A DNA stretch of 61,097 nt, from the NCBI GenBank assembly GCA_032988165.1, contig JANTQF010000208.1:1-61097 (forward strand), in the 5' to 3' direction. The notes beneath the pieces were generated by a model that saw only the letters and a program-made list of their open reading frames with translations, had not been told where the DNA came from and made no database searches. Every line of letters begins with the position of its first letter. The stretch's first letter is position 1. Shown here in pieces: positions 1 through 11,080 of this stretch. A program made the translations under genes and the position numbers. Source of the DNA: Emmonsiellopsis sp. PD_33 (taxonomy: Eukaryota; Ascomycota; Eurotiomycetes; Onygenales; Ajellomycetaceae).

Positions 1-1188
1 AGAAGCAGCATTGTCTCAGCTAGTGTACATATAGACTGCGGGAGGCTGAGGTATGAACGCCGGATAGAGGTGACGCGGGGCCGCGGCGCATCAGTTTGGA
101 GTAAGGGGATAGAGGTGCAGGGGGTAGGAGGAGATTCCGTCTAGACCATGAAGTACCGAGGCGTGCCAGGCGGCGGTGCAATTTTCATGGGTGCCTCCAA
201 TAGTATTCTTCTCCTTAGACGAATAGTTACAAGGGTTCATAGAATGCAAAAAACGATGGTTTGTGGCTGCAGCCCTGTCGGGCATCTCCAGTTTCTGCGC
301 TCATGTGGTGGATACAATCGCGCCTCGGATCTTGCAAGTCTCAGGATTAGCAAGGCGATTTTCTTTGGTTCTTTTTAAATATAGGGTGCAGTTATACTTG
401 CGATTGGATGTATATATCCGTGCCTAACGGTTCTGTCCACCAAAACCGCGTGGTCGCGCTTGACTCGCGCCATCGCGGCGGGTTCATGGCCGCCGTTGCG
501 GCATAGTCCCGTCATCCCTGATCCATGGATAATGGCGGACTATTCCATAATTGCCAGAGCTATATCAACCCTATCTATCGAACAAGCCGATTTCAACTCG
601 TTGAAGGAATGAATAAAGCTTGTTCCTTGTGGCTGAGTTTTGGTGCATTTTGTCGGGAATGTGAGCTCGCCTTATGTCGTGGAGTTTTCAGAGCAGACTC
701 CAAGGAAATCTTGTCAGATTATGCTCCTGACCCTTTCATCCCCCCAAATGATGTTTAAGTTCTGGCGACGGGCGTTGAGAATGCGGTTAAACAATATACG
801 TGCCCGATACCTTCCTCAGATGTAGTATGGAAACCCTACGGCAAGGTTAGCGGCGCGAAGGGGATGTATGTGTAAGCTAAGTTACTACAGCAGGATGCTT
901 GATCGCATCTTCGCGCCTTCGCACGTTGTTATATGGTCACATCAGTCGCGATATATAATAGTGCCAATTTCTTTAGCCAGTTTTCTTTATATCAATAGAC
1001 ATGTCTGTCTTCAATTGATTTTGCCAGCATCGAATCCAAAGGGGTCGCCTTTTGGGAGTTTGGGTAAGGGGTTTTCATACAAAACCATTGAGAATATATG
1101 CTAACTCAGGATCAAAAATACAGATTATTCACAAAGCTGCGTGGCATTAGCAGACCGTTGGAAATATTTCCTGCTGTCAATCCAAGAT
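1..1188. other. Intergenic, 5' flank of the first MFS gene
   Basis: No convincing gene was seen on either strand. The short open frames here have no recognisable domain, and no splice pattern links them. The part nearest position 1189 presumably holds the promoter and 5' UTR of the transporter. Confidence 0.5.
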
Positions 1189-3209
1189 ATGCCTGTTGAT
1201 GAAGAAAGTCAACATGGGCCGGAAATGCCAACAGATCCCACCAGCGAAGGGATACATGAAAATGACTCGAATAACGGTCCCAGTCGTGGGAGTACGGAGG
1301 TTGAACCGGGCAAGGACAAGTTGGTTCCAACGGTCAAAGAGAGTGCGAAAGAAGATACCAATTTATATATGTCTTCCAACCTCGATAGCAGTCACGATGG
1401 TCAGCTCAAGGTTTATTGGGATGGACCTGACGATCCAAACAACCCGAAGAACTTTTCCCTGTTCCGACGATGGTTTATGGTTGGAATAGTGTCGATGTGT
1501 TCATTATGCACGTAAGGATATCCGAGCTTCTTTACCCCTAACTACCATACTAATACTTATCTATGTTTAACAAATTAGGACCTGTACCTCTGCTCTTTAC
1601 ACCATGACATACGATCAGATTACAACCGAATTTAACTGCTCAACCTTTGTTGCAACTCTTGGCTTGTCCCTTTTTATTTTTGGGATGGGAGTTGGACCGC
1701 TGTTTCTTGCACCATTATCTGAGGTGATTATAAATGACACTGTCTCAATGTTATATAAAGCAATACACTTACGATGATTAGTTCTATGGCCGCCGCCCCG
1801 TATGCATAGCATCGTTATTGACGTTTACCATATGGTTCATTCCTTCAGCCGCTGCCCGAAATATCGAAACGATGCTCATAGCACGATTTTTTAATGGATT
1901 CGCCGGGAGTGTATGTATGACGGTAGCAGGAGGGGCCATTGGCGACCTCTTTACACACGATGAGCTACAACGACCCATGTTAATCTACTCAGCTTCTCCC
2001 TTCCTTGGCCCCATCCTTGGACCAATGCTTGGGGGGTTCATCAATCAATATATCTCATGGTAAGTGACATATCGCTGAGCATCAGTAAACTCATACTTGA
2101 CTACTAATTTTATGCGAAAGGCGATGGTCATTCTATTTCTTAATAATCTGGAGCTGCTGTTTGCTGTTGTGCGTCATATTTTTCATGCCGGAAACATATG
2201 AGCCCGTTTTGATGCGCCGCAAAGCGCAGAGACTCCGAAGCGAAACAGGACGTGCTTATTATGCTTGGATCGAAAAATCCAATAGGTCAGTTCGGGAAAC
2301 AGTGATATGGTCTTTTGTCCGCCCACTCCAATTGCTGGTCCTGGAGCCGATAGTAGGATGTCTGTCTATATACACCGCAGTTTGCCTTGGGATACTTTAC
2401 ATGTTTTTTGGTGCCTTTGGGGTTATTTTTACCAATAACTACAATTTTGAAAAACATCAAGTCGGTTTAGCATTCTTTGGTTTTCTATGCGGAGGCATAG
2501 CCGCGTTGGCTTCAGATCCGCTGTGGAATTGGTGTTATCGCCGGCTTGTGGAAAGGAGAGAGGTAGACGGAGGAGAACCAGGTGGAAGTGAGCCTGAGTA
2601 TAGGCTCCCACCTTCGATTTGCGCGTCAGTTCTTGTTCCAGTTGGAATGTTTTGGTTTGCCTGGACGACCACCCCTTTCATTCATTGGATTATTCCTATT
2701 ATCGGAAGCGGTTTCTTTGCCGCAGGGTAAGCTGGATATGCTCAGGATTTTTTTCGGATCATAGCTAATGAGGGTGTGCAGATTCATCCTTGCCTTTAGT
2801 GGAATTTTAACGTTCCTAGTCCATTCATTTCCGGTATACTCTGCCAGTGCGTTGGGAGCCAACTTGTTTCTCAGAAGTGTTTTCGCCGCAGCGTTTCCTT
2901 TATTTGGCATACAAGGCAAGTTAAACTCAGAAGGCAGTGGAGTTGATATTAGGACTCCGTAACTTACATTCTGTTTCGTGCAACGTACTAGCTTATGAAA
3001 AGCTGGGTTATCAATGGGCATCATCGGTTGTGGGATTTGTTACCCTCGCTATTATGCCTTTCCCGTAAGTATAGAGCAGAGTCCCCTCACCTCGTGCATG
3101 CCATACTTTAGCATTATACTAACTTGTTCCTAGGTACCTATTCTATAGATACGGCCGGAAAATTCGTGAAAAGAGCCGATTTGCAGGAACAGGCCACGGC
3201 AAGAAGTAG
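1189..3209 (+). CDS. MFS drug:H+ antiporter (DHA1 family), 7 exons
   Basis: This is a predicted plasma-membrane exporter of small molecules or drugs, about 544 aa. Exons read as 1189-1511, 1579-1723, 1782-2059, 2121-2726, 2782-2915, 2992-3064 and 3134-3209; all phases agree. An acidic, Ser-rich N-terminal tail of about 80 residues precedes the family hallmark WDGPDDPNNPKNFS. Twelve hydrophobic segments follow, with the loop-2/3 motif FYGRRPV and the C-terminal YEKLGYQWASS of Tpo/Flu-type fungal exporters. The start is the first in-frame ATG (MPVDEES); an upstream in-frame GTG is not credible in a eukaryote. The fifth intron (2916-2991) begins with GC rather than GT. The substrate cannot be told from sequence. 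The next gene downstream is another MFS protein on the same strand. Confidence 0.88.
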
Positions 3210-3846
3210 TAGGTAGGCCCGGATAATAACAGAGTCAACACCCGATTAGGTGTCATTGTACCGATCCCCTTCTGCTGCCTTTGAATGATAGAGTTGGATA
3301 AGTCCGCTTGGACCCCCTACCTTGGCGAAATTGTATGGTTTGTCACACCGATATTTTATGGAAGTGCGTACTAGTAGTTACTAGAGATAGCCGGGAGTAC
3401 GAGAATATTGCTGGCGCATGGGCTTCAACATAGCCTTAAACTCCGAAGCTAGTCGTCAGAATGCAATCATTTGAACAGACTCATGGAATTATTCCGGTTC
3501 TATATAACGAACTTTAGTTGGATGCACACAGAGTCGGGGATGCTGGCGTGCCGGCTATCCCATCTTGTTAGCCGGAAGTTTAACTTGTGAGTTAACTCGT
3601 TAGCCAGTTAACTCATTAACTTGTTAACGCTAGCTCAAGATGATTGGTCTTGCATCCACTGCCAAGTTCACGCCCTGTGATTTGGTTGCATTGGCCCTGG
3701 AAGCTCGAACACCCCTCGTGATGTCAGCATATCCGTCTCCAGCAGTCTTCAATATTCTTAAATAAGTCATTGGAAGCCTCCTTTCCTAAATTACATTTTC
3801 TTGTTTATATATTTTATATGCTAATACCCTTGCTTACCTTCACTCA
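3210..3846. other. Intergenic between the two MFS genes
   Basis: No gene was seen. It contains a run of GTTAAC-like repeats, listed separately, about 220 bp before the next start codon. Confidence 0.55.
3563..3632. repeat. Cluster of degenerate ACTYGTTAA / GTTAAC units
   Basis: About five imperfect units of the type CTTGTTA, GTTAACTCGTTAG, GTTAACTCATTAA and CTTGTTAAC follow one another over 70 bp, several containing the palindrome GTTAAC. They lie in the promoter interval of the MCT-type transporter. They could be a microsatellite-like repeat or repeated binding sites; the sequence alone does not decide. Confidence 0.5.
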
Positions 3847-5415
3847 ATGGCATCCTCGTCAGCACATGAACTATCGGACCGAAGCTTGGGCACCGAGCCA
3901 TCCGTGGAAAGGCGGGATACCGACTCACAACATATGCAAGATGAGCAACAGTTACAGCAGGAATTTTCTCTTCCGCCGGTAGATGGCGGGCTTCAAGCCT
4001 GGTTATTTTTGGCTGGGAGTTTTGCTATTGAAGCGCTCGTATGGGGTATGTTAACGCATTGTATTGAAGAGAATCGAGAGAGAAAAAATACTAGTAGTTC
4101 TAACGACTATGCATTTTTTACAGGCTTTCCATATTCATTTGGGCTCTTCCAGGACTATTACACCAGAAATGAGCCGTTCAAACACGATCCGTCGGGAATA
4201 CCTGTCATTGGCACTACAGCACTGGTATGTAAATCCTCCAAATTTAAGGAGCATGTAAACATACTGATACCCGGATTTTTAGGGAATCATGTATCTTGGT
4301 AGCCCCGTATGTTTCGCTGCAATGGGACGCTGGCCTCTGGTACGCAGATGGAGCAATCCTGTTGGTCTCGTCATTATGGTTGTTGCGATGATCTCCTCCT
4401 CGTACTCAACGGCAGTATGGCATCTTATTTTTACCCAAGGAGCCCTGTATGCCATAGGTGGATCTTTGGTATATTCGCCTGTTATTATATTCGTCGACGA
4501 ATGGTTTATTCAGCGCAAAGGGTTTGCATTTGGTGTTATGTGGGTGAGTTTTGACGACCTCAATTCCCAACCTGACGACGCTTGCCCCTTAAAAGATCTC
4601 GTGCTTATATTGTCCAATAGGCTGGAACTGGGTTCGCCGGTGTAGCCGTTCCATTCGTGATGTCCTGGCTACTCGAACGTTACTCCTTTACTGCCACTCT
4701 CCGAATCTGGGGCGTTATCCTGGCCGTCTGCTCTATCCCACTCCTATTCGTCGTCAAACCCCGCATCCCGCCGAGTCAAAACCACCAACCTCGCCGTATG
4801 GATCTTTCTTTTCTCAAGGACCGCTCCTTCATCATTCTCCAACTGGGAAACATCCTCGAGGGTCTTGGATTTTTCATGCCCACCGTCTATCTACCCAGTT
4901 ATGCTCGGTCCCTTGGGATTCCAAACGGCACCATCACCGCTACTGTATCCCTTCTCAACGGCTCAATGGTGTTTGGCTGTATATTCGTAGGCTTGCTCGT
5001 TGATCGGTTCCACGTCACAACGGCCGTCCTAATCTGTACCATTGGCGCTACGATTTCGACATTTGTATTCTGGGGCCTGGCCGTGTCAATTCCACTCCTT
5101 TGTATCTTCTCGATCGTTTACGGGTTCTTCGCCGGCGGGTTCACTACCACGTACACCGGAATCGTCAGGGAAACACATAAGGCAAACCCGTCGTCAGACA
5201 CTGGGTTGGTGTTTGGAATTTTGGCAGCCGGACGCGGCGTCGGGAGCGTTATCTGTGGACCCTTGAGTGAGGCGCTGATGAGGAAGCAGGGTTGGGCCGA
5301 CAAGGCTGCTTTTGGCTATGGAACTGAGTACGGCCCTTTGATTGTGTTTACGGGTGTATCGGCGGTATTGGGAGGAATCAGTTTTGGTGCTAGGAGGCTG
5401 GGGTGGCTTTATTAG
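3847..5415 (+). CDS. MFS monocarboxylate-transporter-like protein, 4 exons
   Basis: This is a predicted 451-aa membrane transporter of the MCT/SLC16-like fungal family. Exons are 3847-4045, 4124-4224, 4283-4543 and 4621-5415. A hydrophilic Ser/Glu/Gln-rich N-terminus of about 45 residues leads into PPVDGGLQAW, the fungal version of the MCT signature just before the first membrane helix. About twelve hydrophobic segments follow, with GILAAGRGVGSVICGPLS near helix 11. The start ATG gives the whole signature and fits the splice phases. Substrates of such fungal proteins are mostly unknown; lactate, pyruvate, nicotinate or riboflavin are possible by family. It ends convergently with the NmrA-like gene. 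Confidence 0.87.
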
Positions 5416-5737
5416 GGGGCTTTCTTGTCAGTGAGGTTGGTAAGGGGTGTAGGGATGAGGCGAATGTGTGTGAAAAAGATAGAAGTGCGGGTTCGATCCC
5501 CTGAGTAGCCATGACACCCACCATTTAAAAGGGTTCTGTATATAAACTAATGCAATGAATGTATAGAATTTTATATGTTTGCTTCGCTTTCATATTCAGA
5601 CCAATATATTTGGTTGATCTGGTACAGCACCATTCACCTCCAATACCAGAAGCCGAATCTGATAATCTCAATCGCCTCCACAACGAATAAAATAGGGGTC
5701 CTTGCCATCGCCTCACAGGAGAAAAATGCAAGCCCCA
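5416..5737. other. Convergent 3'-3' intergenic region
   Basis: It carries the 3' ends of the MCT-like gene (+) and the NmrA-like gene (-). A short tRNA T-arm-like string near 5490-5510 was considered and rejected as a tRNA gene. Confidence 0.5.
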
Positions 5738-6906
5738 TTACCACCACTTTCTCAAAAACTCCTCCAATCCTTCAAATTTCTCATCGGGAAACACATCCCT
5801 CATGTCGACGCCATGCGCGGTGTCATCTTCCCAGCCAACCTCGCCTCCCAGTATACATGCTGGTATAGTCCACTTGAACATACCTATCATGTCGTTTGCT
5901 TTTTTAGCTTCTTCATATTTGCGCTCCACATCTTCCAGAGATAGCCGTTCAATTTCGAAGGGCTTCCCTACATTTATTTGATGGAACATAAGCAGCGTGT
6001 CACTCGTTACCCCTTTTTTCGGCTAAACTTAGGACAAAAAAAGGGGAGATAATCATGCCATGCTTGAACAGTCAGACTGGTCACATACCTCGAACCCGCT
6101 CACACAACCTCACAAGCTCAATGCACGAGATATTCGCCCCATGCATACGGAATTGTTCCGGCCACTCCTCCAAATCCAACGCCTTGGCCACAAACTTGCC
6201 CACATCCGCAACAGCCGTGAACCGCATCATCTTCTCATCCATCCCATCCACAAGCTCAGCACGACAATCAGTCAAATTCACCACAACATCAAACCCAATA
6301 TCCACAAGCGAGTCACTACTCAAATGGCCCTTCTCCGTCCGTGGCGAGTAGTAATCATAGAAGATCCCCGGCGTGAATATCGTACACCGAATCTTCTCAC
6401 GGATAGCCGGAGTCTGGAGGAAAGAAAGAACCTTCCGTTTCGATATTAGATAGTCATAGCGATCTTTTCGACTGTATGGGTCGAACTCAAACTCGGAGGG
6501 GACAAAGCGACGGACACCCGCGGCAATGCATGCTTCGACAAGTGTCATTTGGCCCTCTGCGAAGGCCATGTCGTCAAAACTTGAGCCGGTTGATATGCAT
6601 GTCTCGACACCGCGGAGAGCTTCCACGAGCGAGGATTTGTCTGTGAAGTCGACCTTTCGCCAGGTTACGCGCGGGTCGTTGAAGCGCTGGGTGAGTTGGT
6701 ATCATGTTAGATTTTGCATTTGAGGGATAGAGAAGGGAATAGATGATCTCTATTCGGGCAAAGAAACAATGTATAATGTTCTTTTAGAGAGATAAACTGA
6801 CAGGCTCCCCTCTTGTCAATATGGTTACAGAGTGTTTCTCCGTCGCGAGGATACCACGGAGGATGTGCTGGCCGAGAGCGCCAACGCCTGCGAGGGCAAC
6901 GTGCAT
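5738..6906 (-). CDS. NmrA-like / isoflavone-reductase-like NAD(P)-binding protein, 3 exons
   Basis: This is a predicted 310-aa atypical short-chain dehydrogenase of the NmrA/PCBER group. Exons on the minus strand are 6906-6802, 6686-6089 and 5967-5738, with consistent phases and a CTAAC branch-point-like site before the second exon. The N-terminus MHVALAGVGALGQHIL carries the Rossmann GxxGxxG, and VRRFVPSEFEFDP is the conserved strand-loop typical of the family. The C-terminal exon is charged and helical. Family members either reduce small aromatic or terpenoid substrates or sense the NAD(P) redox state. Nothing shows that this one is the nitrogen regulator NmrA itself, and the reaction is unknown. 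Confidence 0.85.
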
Positions 6907-7754
6907 GATGGAGTTTCCTGGGTTCTATTTCTCGTTTTTCTATCTATAGCCAGCTTCCTTGCCACATCTGATGTTGCTCAGGGGTTGCTTTATCACAGTA
7001 ATCCTCACTTTTGGAAAACGACCCGTTGAAAACTGTAAATCATTGCTGGTGGAGGGGATCGAAGTCAGAATTTACAGAGTTCAAATGCATTCATCCCACA
7101 CAGAATCATGTGATGGCGGTTAACCTGGTAGATCAGGCAGGAAATAAATCTGACTCATACAGGTTCGTATTATTTTCTGGGCAGGAAAATATCTTGCAGG
7201 TTGACACGGCACAAGAGACATGGTTTTATGCAGCACAATCCTCCTAGGGGTAAACCGAGATCAGTCAGTCATTGAGACCCTCTACGGTGGATATTCAAGC
7301 CAGAAGAAGCCAGTAACAACGTTAAATATCTTAAAATACGAATTTCCAGTCATCCAGAGTCCCTCGGAGTTTCGAAGTGCATCCAGACCAGAAAGTATTT
7401 GGCCAACTTCCAAGACGCGAGGATAATCCCGGCTAGTTAGTTGTCCCCTTTTCTGGAGTCAAAAGCAATTCTTGCTCGCATCAGGAATTTGATCGACTAA
7501 GAATTGGAAACACGGAGGGAGCCAAATCTATCTATCACCACTAGCAACACTAGCTAATTTCAAAAATATACAAGCCTTCAATTTTATGGACCGGTGATGC
7601 AGAAAAGAGGGATCGAAATGACTGAAGGAGTACTTGAATTGAACCCGCAAAACAAGGAAGCGAATGTCGCCACGATATATTACAGCACACGTTCCGAATA
7701 ATTGCAGAGAAGAGTGGGGTTTGGGGGAAAACGCAGCGGCTTCTCAGGAGTAAT
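6907..7754. other. Intergenic
   Basis: No gene was recognised. It contains the promoter of the NmrA-like gene and the 3' end of the CYP55 gene. Short open frames here look like chance. Confidence 0.5.
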
Positions 7755-9818
7755 CTACCAGACAACCGGGAGCTCCTCGATACCAACGTCCGCCGTCGGC
7801 CGTGTATATTTGATCTTAGAGAAAGGAATGGCGGGTTTTAGGTTTGGTAGGCGCTGGAATAGGGTGGCTATTGTCGTGTTCAAAGTCAGTCAAATAGTAG
7901 CTAACCCGCTTGCCGGGGGATGTATAAAAGGAGGACCAAAGGAAGCCTCGAAACTCACAAAAGACAACCTCCAACTCCGTACGGGCCAAGCCCTCAGCCA
8001 CGCAAGCATGCTCGCCGTAGCCGAAGCCCAAAGCTTTCTCAGGCCCACGCTTACGGTACATATTGAATGTATCTGGATCTGGGAAGACTTCTTCGTCGCG
8101 GTTGCCAGACTGCGTAGCTGCAATTATGCCTTCACCAGCTTTGGTTTCCTGATCACGAGAGATAATTATTTAGAGGGTACACAATCCATTGGGACGCGAA
8201 AGCGTTAAGAATTGAGACACTTACCTGGCCGCCAAGGGTGATATCAACCTTGGCAACCCGCCTTGTAGCCATGGCGGAGGCCGTATGGAAGCGGCAAAGT
8301 TCCTCAACAAAGAGGGGAGCGAGAGACGGATCAGCCTTGAGATCAGCTAGCTGATCCGGATGTTGAAGAAGAGTTACAACCCCCTGGAAATTCATTAGTA
8401 AGTGAATCGTAGAATAGAAGGATTATGAGACCATACCAGGTTAATCATGTTAACCAGCGTGGCATTTCCAGCAACGAGCATCAAAAAGGAAATTTGGACG
8501 GCATCTAGCCTATCAATGTGACCGGGATTGAGCTAGAAATATTTACAGTGAGTCAGGAGCACTACCAATGGGATGGAAGATGGGAATCGCGTTAATACCT
8601 GCTCCACAACCAGCTTGCTTATCATGTCTTTTTCTGGTTTGGCGACTCGTTGGTCAACCAATTTCCCGATGTATTGGAGAAGTTCACTGATCATTCGTCA
8701 ACAGTTAACCCTGAAGCAGAACAAAGTATTATGGAAAGGGGGTGTATACTTATTAGCATTACCAGCGGCGGCGGCGGTGGAGCTTCCGTTCGTACGGACA
8801 GCATTGCATTCTGTGAGATACGGAAGATCCTCTTCCGGTACACCTAAGATCCCATATATAATCTACTCATCGGCCAGAAAAGATGTCAGAATCAATGGAA
8901 GGTTAAATAATGGGCGGTTGTGCTTACATAGGATGGAAGTGGCAAGGAAAACTTTTCTGTTAAATTCACAGGAGTTTCACAGCCAGTCTTGATCATCTCA
9001 TCTAAGAGGGCATCAGCCGTGGCCTGGATATGTGGCCGCATCGTTTCGGCATGCTCCCTGGTAAAAAGGGGCGCAACCATGCTCCTATATGAGAGACAAT
9101 GAAATAAGCTTCGCCCCAGATCAGATACTTGGACTAGTATAGATTCTTACCTTTGACGCATGTGTTCCGGGGGGTCCATATCGACAAAAGTTGGCCGATT
9201 TTTGGCGGCCTGTTTCCCTCCTGCATTCATCTCAGGGAAACCAGGGCGCGTTCGTTGCTGTTGAAGGATGGTCAGCGTTCTGTCGATAAATGCCGGAACG
9301 TGCCCTAACTAGTACACCCTGCATCGCATGTCTATACCTTGGATAAGCGCTGGTCTGTCAAGACACTGCATATATCTTTGTACTTAACAACAAGCCAGGG
9401 ATGGCTGCCATCCCAAAGCTTGACTCGAGAAACAGGATTTGTGGCCCGAAGTTTAGCATATTCAAGCGGAGGCACGGAGTCCGATGGACGGGAGAACGGG
9501 AACTTTGGAGGAGCTAGTCGGATCTTTTAGGATTTGCATAGATATAACATTGGTAGTGAGATGGGGCCTACCTGATTCTGTAGACATGGTCGAGCGTTGG
9601 GTAACTATAGGTTCACAGGTCGAGTCGGGGTGATTCATTCTGACGTATATGTAAGTATTTGAGCCTTGGTGGCAATTCAGGAGGCCATACCTGCTAAGTG
9701 GGAGAGGGCCTGTGCTAATTGACCTCAAGGACTGATGCACTGAAAATCTGGCCGATCTTGAGGCAGTATTCCTTATCAAGCCAGAGAGGGCCATTCTCAT
9801 TGACTGTTGTTCCAGCAT
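7755..9818 (-). CDS. CYP55-type cytochrome P450, nitric oxide reductase (P450nor), 11 exons
   Basis: The predicted reaction is 2 NO + NAD(P)H to N2O in fungal denitrification and NO detoxification, without a separate P450 reductase. Exons: 9818-9691, 9639-9572, 9513-9338, 9257-9151, 9084-8928, 8862-8750, 8686-8599, 8532-8437, 8383-8225, 8148-7959, 7867-7755; all phases agree, giving about 464 aa. Diagnostic stretches are FPFSRPSDSVPP, PTFVDMDPPEHM, AVRTNGSS, the I-helix VAGNATLVNMINL, EELCRFHTASAMATRR and the heme loop GFGYGEHACVAEG (cysteine ligand). The I-helix has Ala-Gly-Asn-Ala-Thr, as in P450nor, instead of the usual oxygen-activating acid-Thr pair. An Arg/Ser-rich N-terminus looks like a mitochondrial presequence; an internal ATG at 9587 would give a 404-aa cytosolic form. 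The first intron (9690-9640) is the least certain. Confidence 0.9.
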
Positions 9819-11080
9819 GGCTATTATATGTTCGACGTGGCAAGCTCCGTAAACTTGGAAGCACTGAAGGATTAAGTGACAAGGAAAATAATGCTGTTGG
9901 AGAATGATCCAGGGTACTATATATAAATAGACATGGAAGATGGCATGATATTTCATGTCTGTTTGCCGGATGGCCTGCATTCATGTATAAGGTTTAGTAC
10001 GTCATGGACTCGGAGCGGGTAGCTATTGGGAAGACAGGGGGAAAGTTATTCCAAAACACAAAGCTTGGAGTATTCTCACTAACAGTTCGATCCAACAAGG
10101 AGTACATTTGCTGAAAAACCAAGCGGAAACCCGAGTGACAGGAGAAAGGATGGCGGAACTTTCTTGGTTGAGTTACACCATTTGTAATGCGGAGAAAGCT
10201 ACGGAGTATATCAGCCTACAGTATAGGGCTGACTAGCCAGCTAAATCAACCAGCCATGTAAGAGGAATTCAAGAGCCAATTGATCGGGTTTGCCATATTG
10301 GCACAAGCGAGGACTGAGCCGAATAGCCACATCCAGGCAATTCCTGGGGTCTTTCTGCGGTGACGCACCGTCTGCAATTCTCGCCCGACCGTATGACACA
10401 TTGCACAGGTGGCTTCATTAGCTGATGAGAGAGACGGTGATACCATAGATGTGTGCAAAGGTAACCTGATATCGCTACCAGGAGTAGAATGGAGCGCTCC
10501 ATGGACATAGAAAGGGATGTCATGATGTGGAATCAAGACGCGGTCTAGACGGCGGCTCAATAAAAACGGCCCGAGGAGATGACTTCCGGGAAAAATTGAA
10601 GGTTATTGGAGCTGGTCTGTGCCAAATAGATCTATATAACGTCGGGACTTCGAACCTCATGTAGTTGGTGGGGACCGTGGGGTCGGTGGTTGGATTGAAG
10701 TAAAGGAGAATGTTGCCGCTTCGCGTTCCTCGATGATGGATCCAACGGATAAGCAGGCCAAGCTCCAGTTAAGATTTGTTAAGATTTGGCAAAGCGCGAG
10801 CCTGTAACTTAGGCGCTAAATTAATTAGCGCCCCTGCTGCCAACTTGAAAGTTTGACGGATTTGCAATTTGACACCCCCTTATTTTTGTCCGGGGACGGC
10901 TAACTCTAAGGGAATTCACAGGATTCAGGTTAAATCGGATTCAGCGTCACGGTATATACCGCGGTCAGTTCAATAAGTCTCAAATTTTTAGGACGATTAG
11001 GTTATCATGTGGTCTTTTATGCCCTCAATATATTCCTCCAAAAATTCGCTCGCCAACCATGAGCGAACTGCAGACCGTTA
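9819..11080. other. Intergenic, CYP55 promoter side
   Basis: About 1.26 kb without a recognised gene. An open frame of 104 codons at 10246-10560 (minus) has no domain and overlaps another open frame in a different register, so it is not called. The promoter of the CYP55 gene should lie in the first several hundred bases. Confidence 0.5.

Noticed and set aside
1141..1188. N-terminal extension of the DHA1 transporter from a GTG codon
   Set aside because: GTG is not a normal nuclear start; the first in-frame ATG is at 1189 and gives the usual N-terminal tail.
5485..5513. tRNA-like T-arm string (GCGGGTTCGATCCCC followed by an AGTAGCCA-like end)
   Set aside because: The T-stem has two mismatches, and no matching acceptor strand, D-arm or anticodon stem could be found upstream. 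At most it is a tRNA relic.
1189..9818. Secondary-metabolite cluster (two MFS transporters, NmrA-like oxidoreductase, P450)
   Set aside because: No polyketide, peptide or terpene backbone enzyme and no pathway regulator is present, and the P450 has the CYP55 nitric-oxide-reductase signatures.
10246..10560. 104-codon minus-strand open frame between CYP55 and alpha-galactosidase
   Set aside because: No domain or splice continuation; another frame over the same bases is open too.
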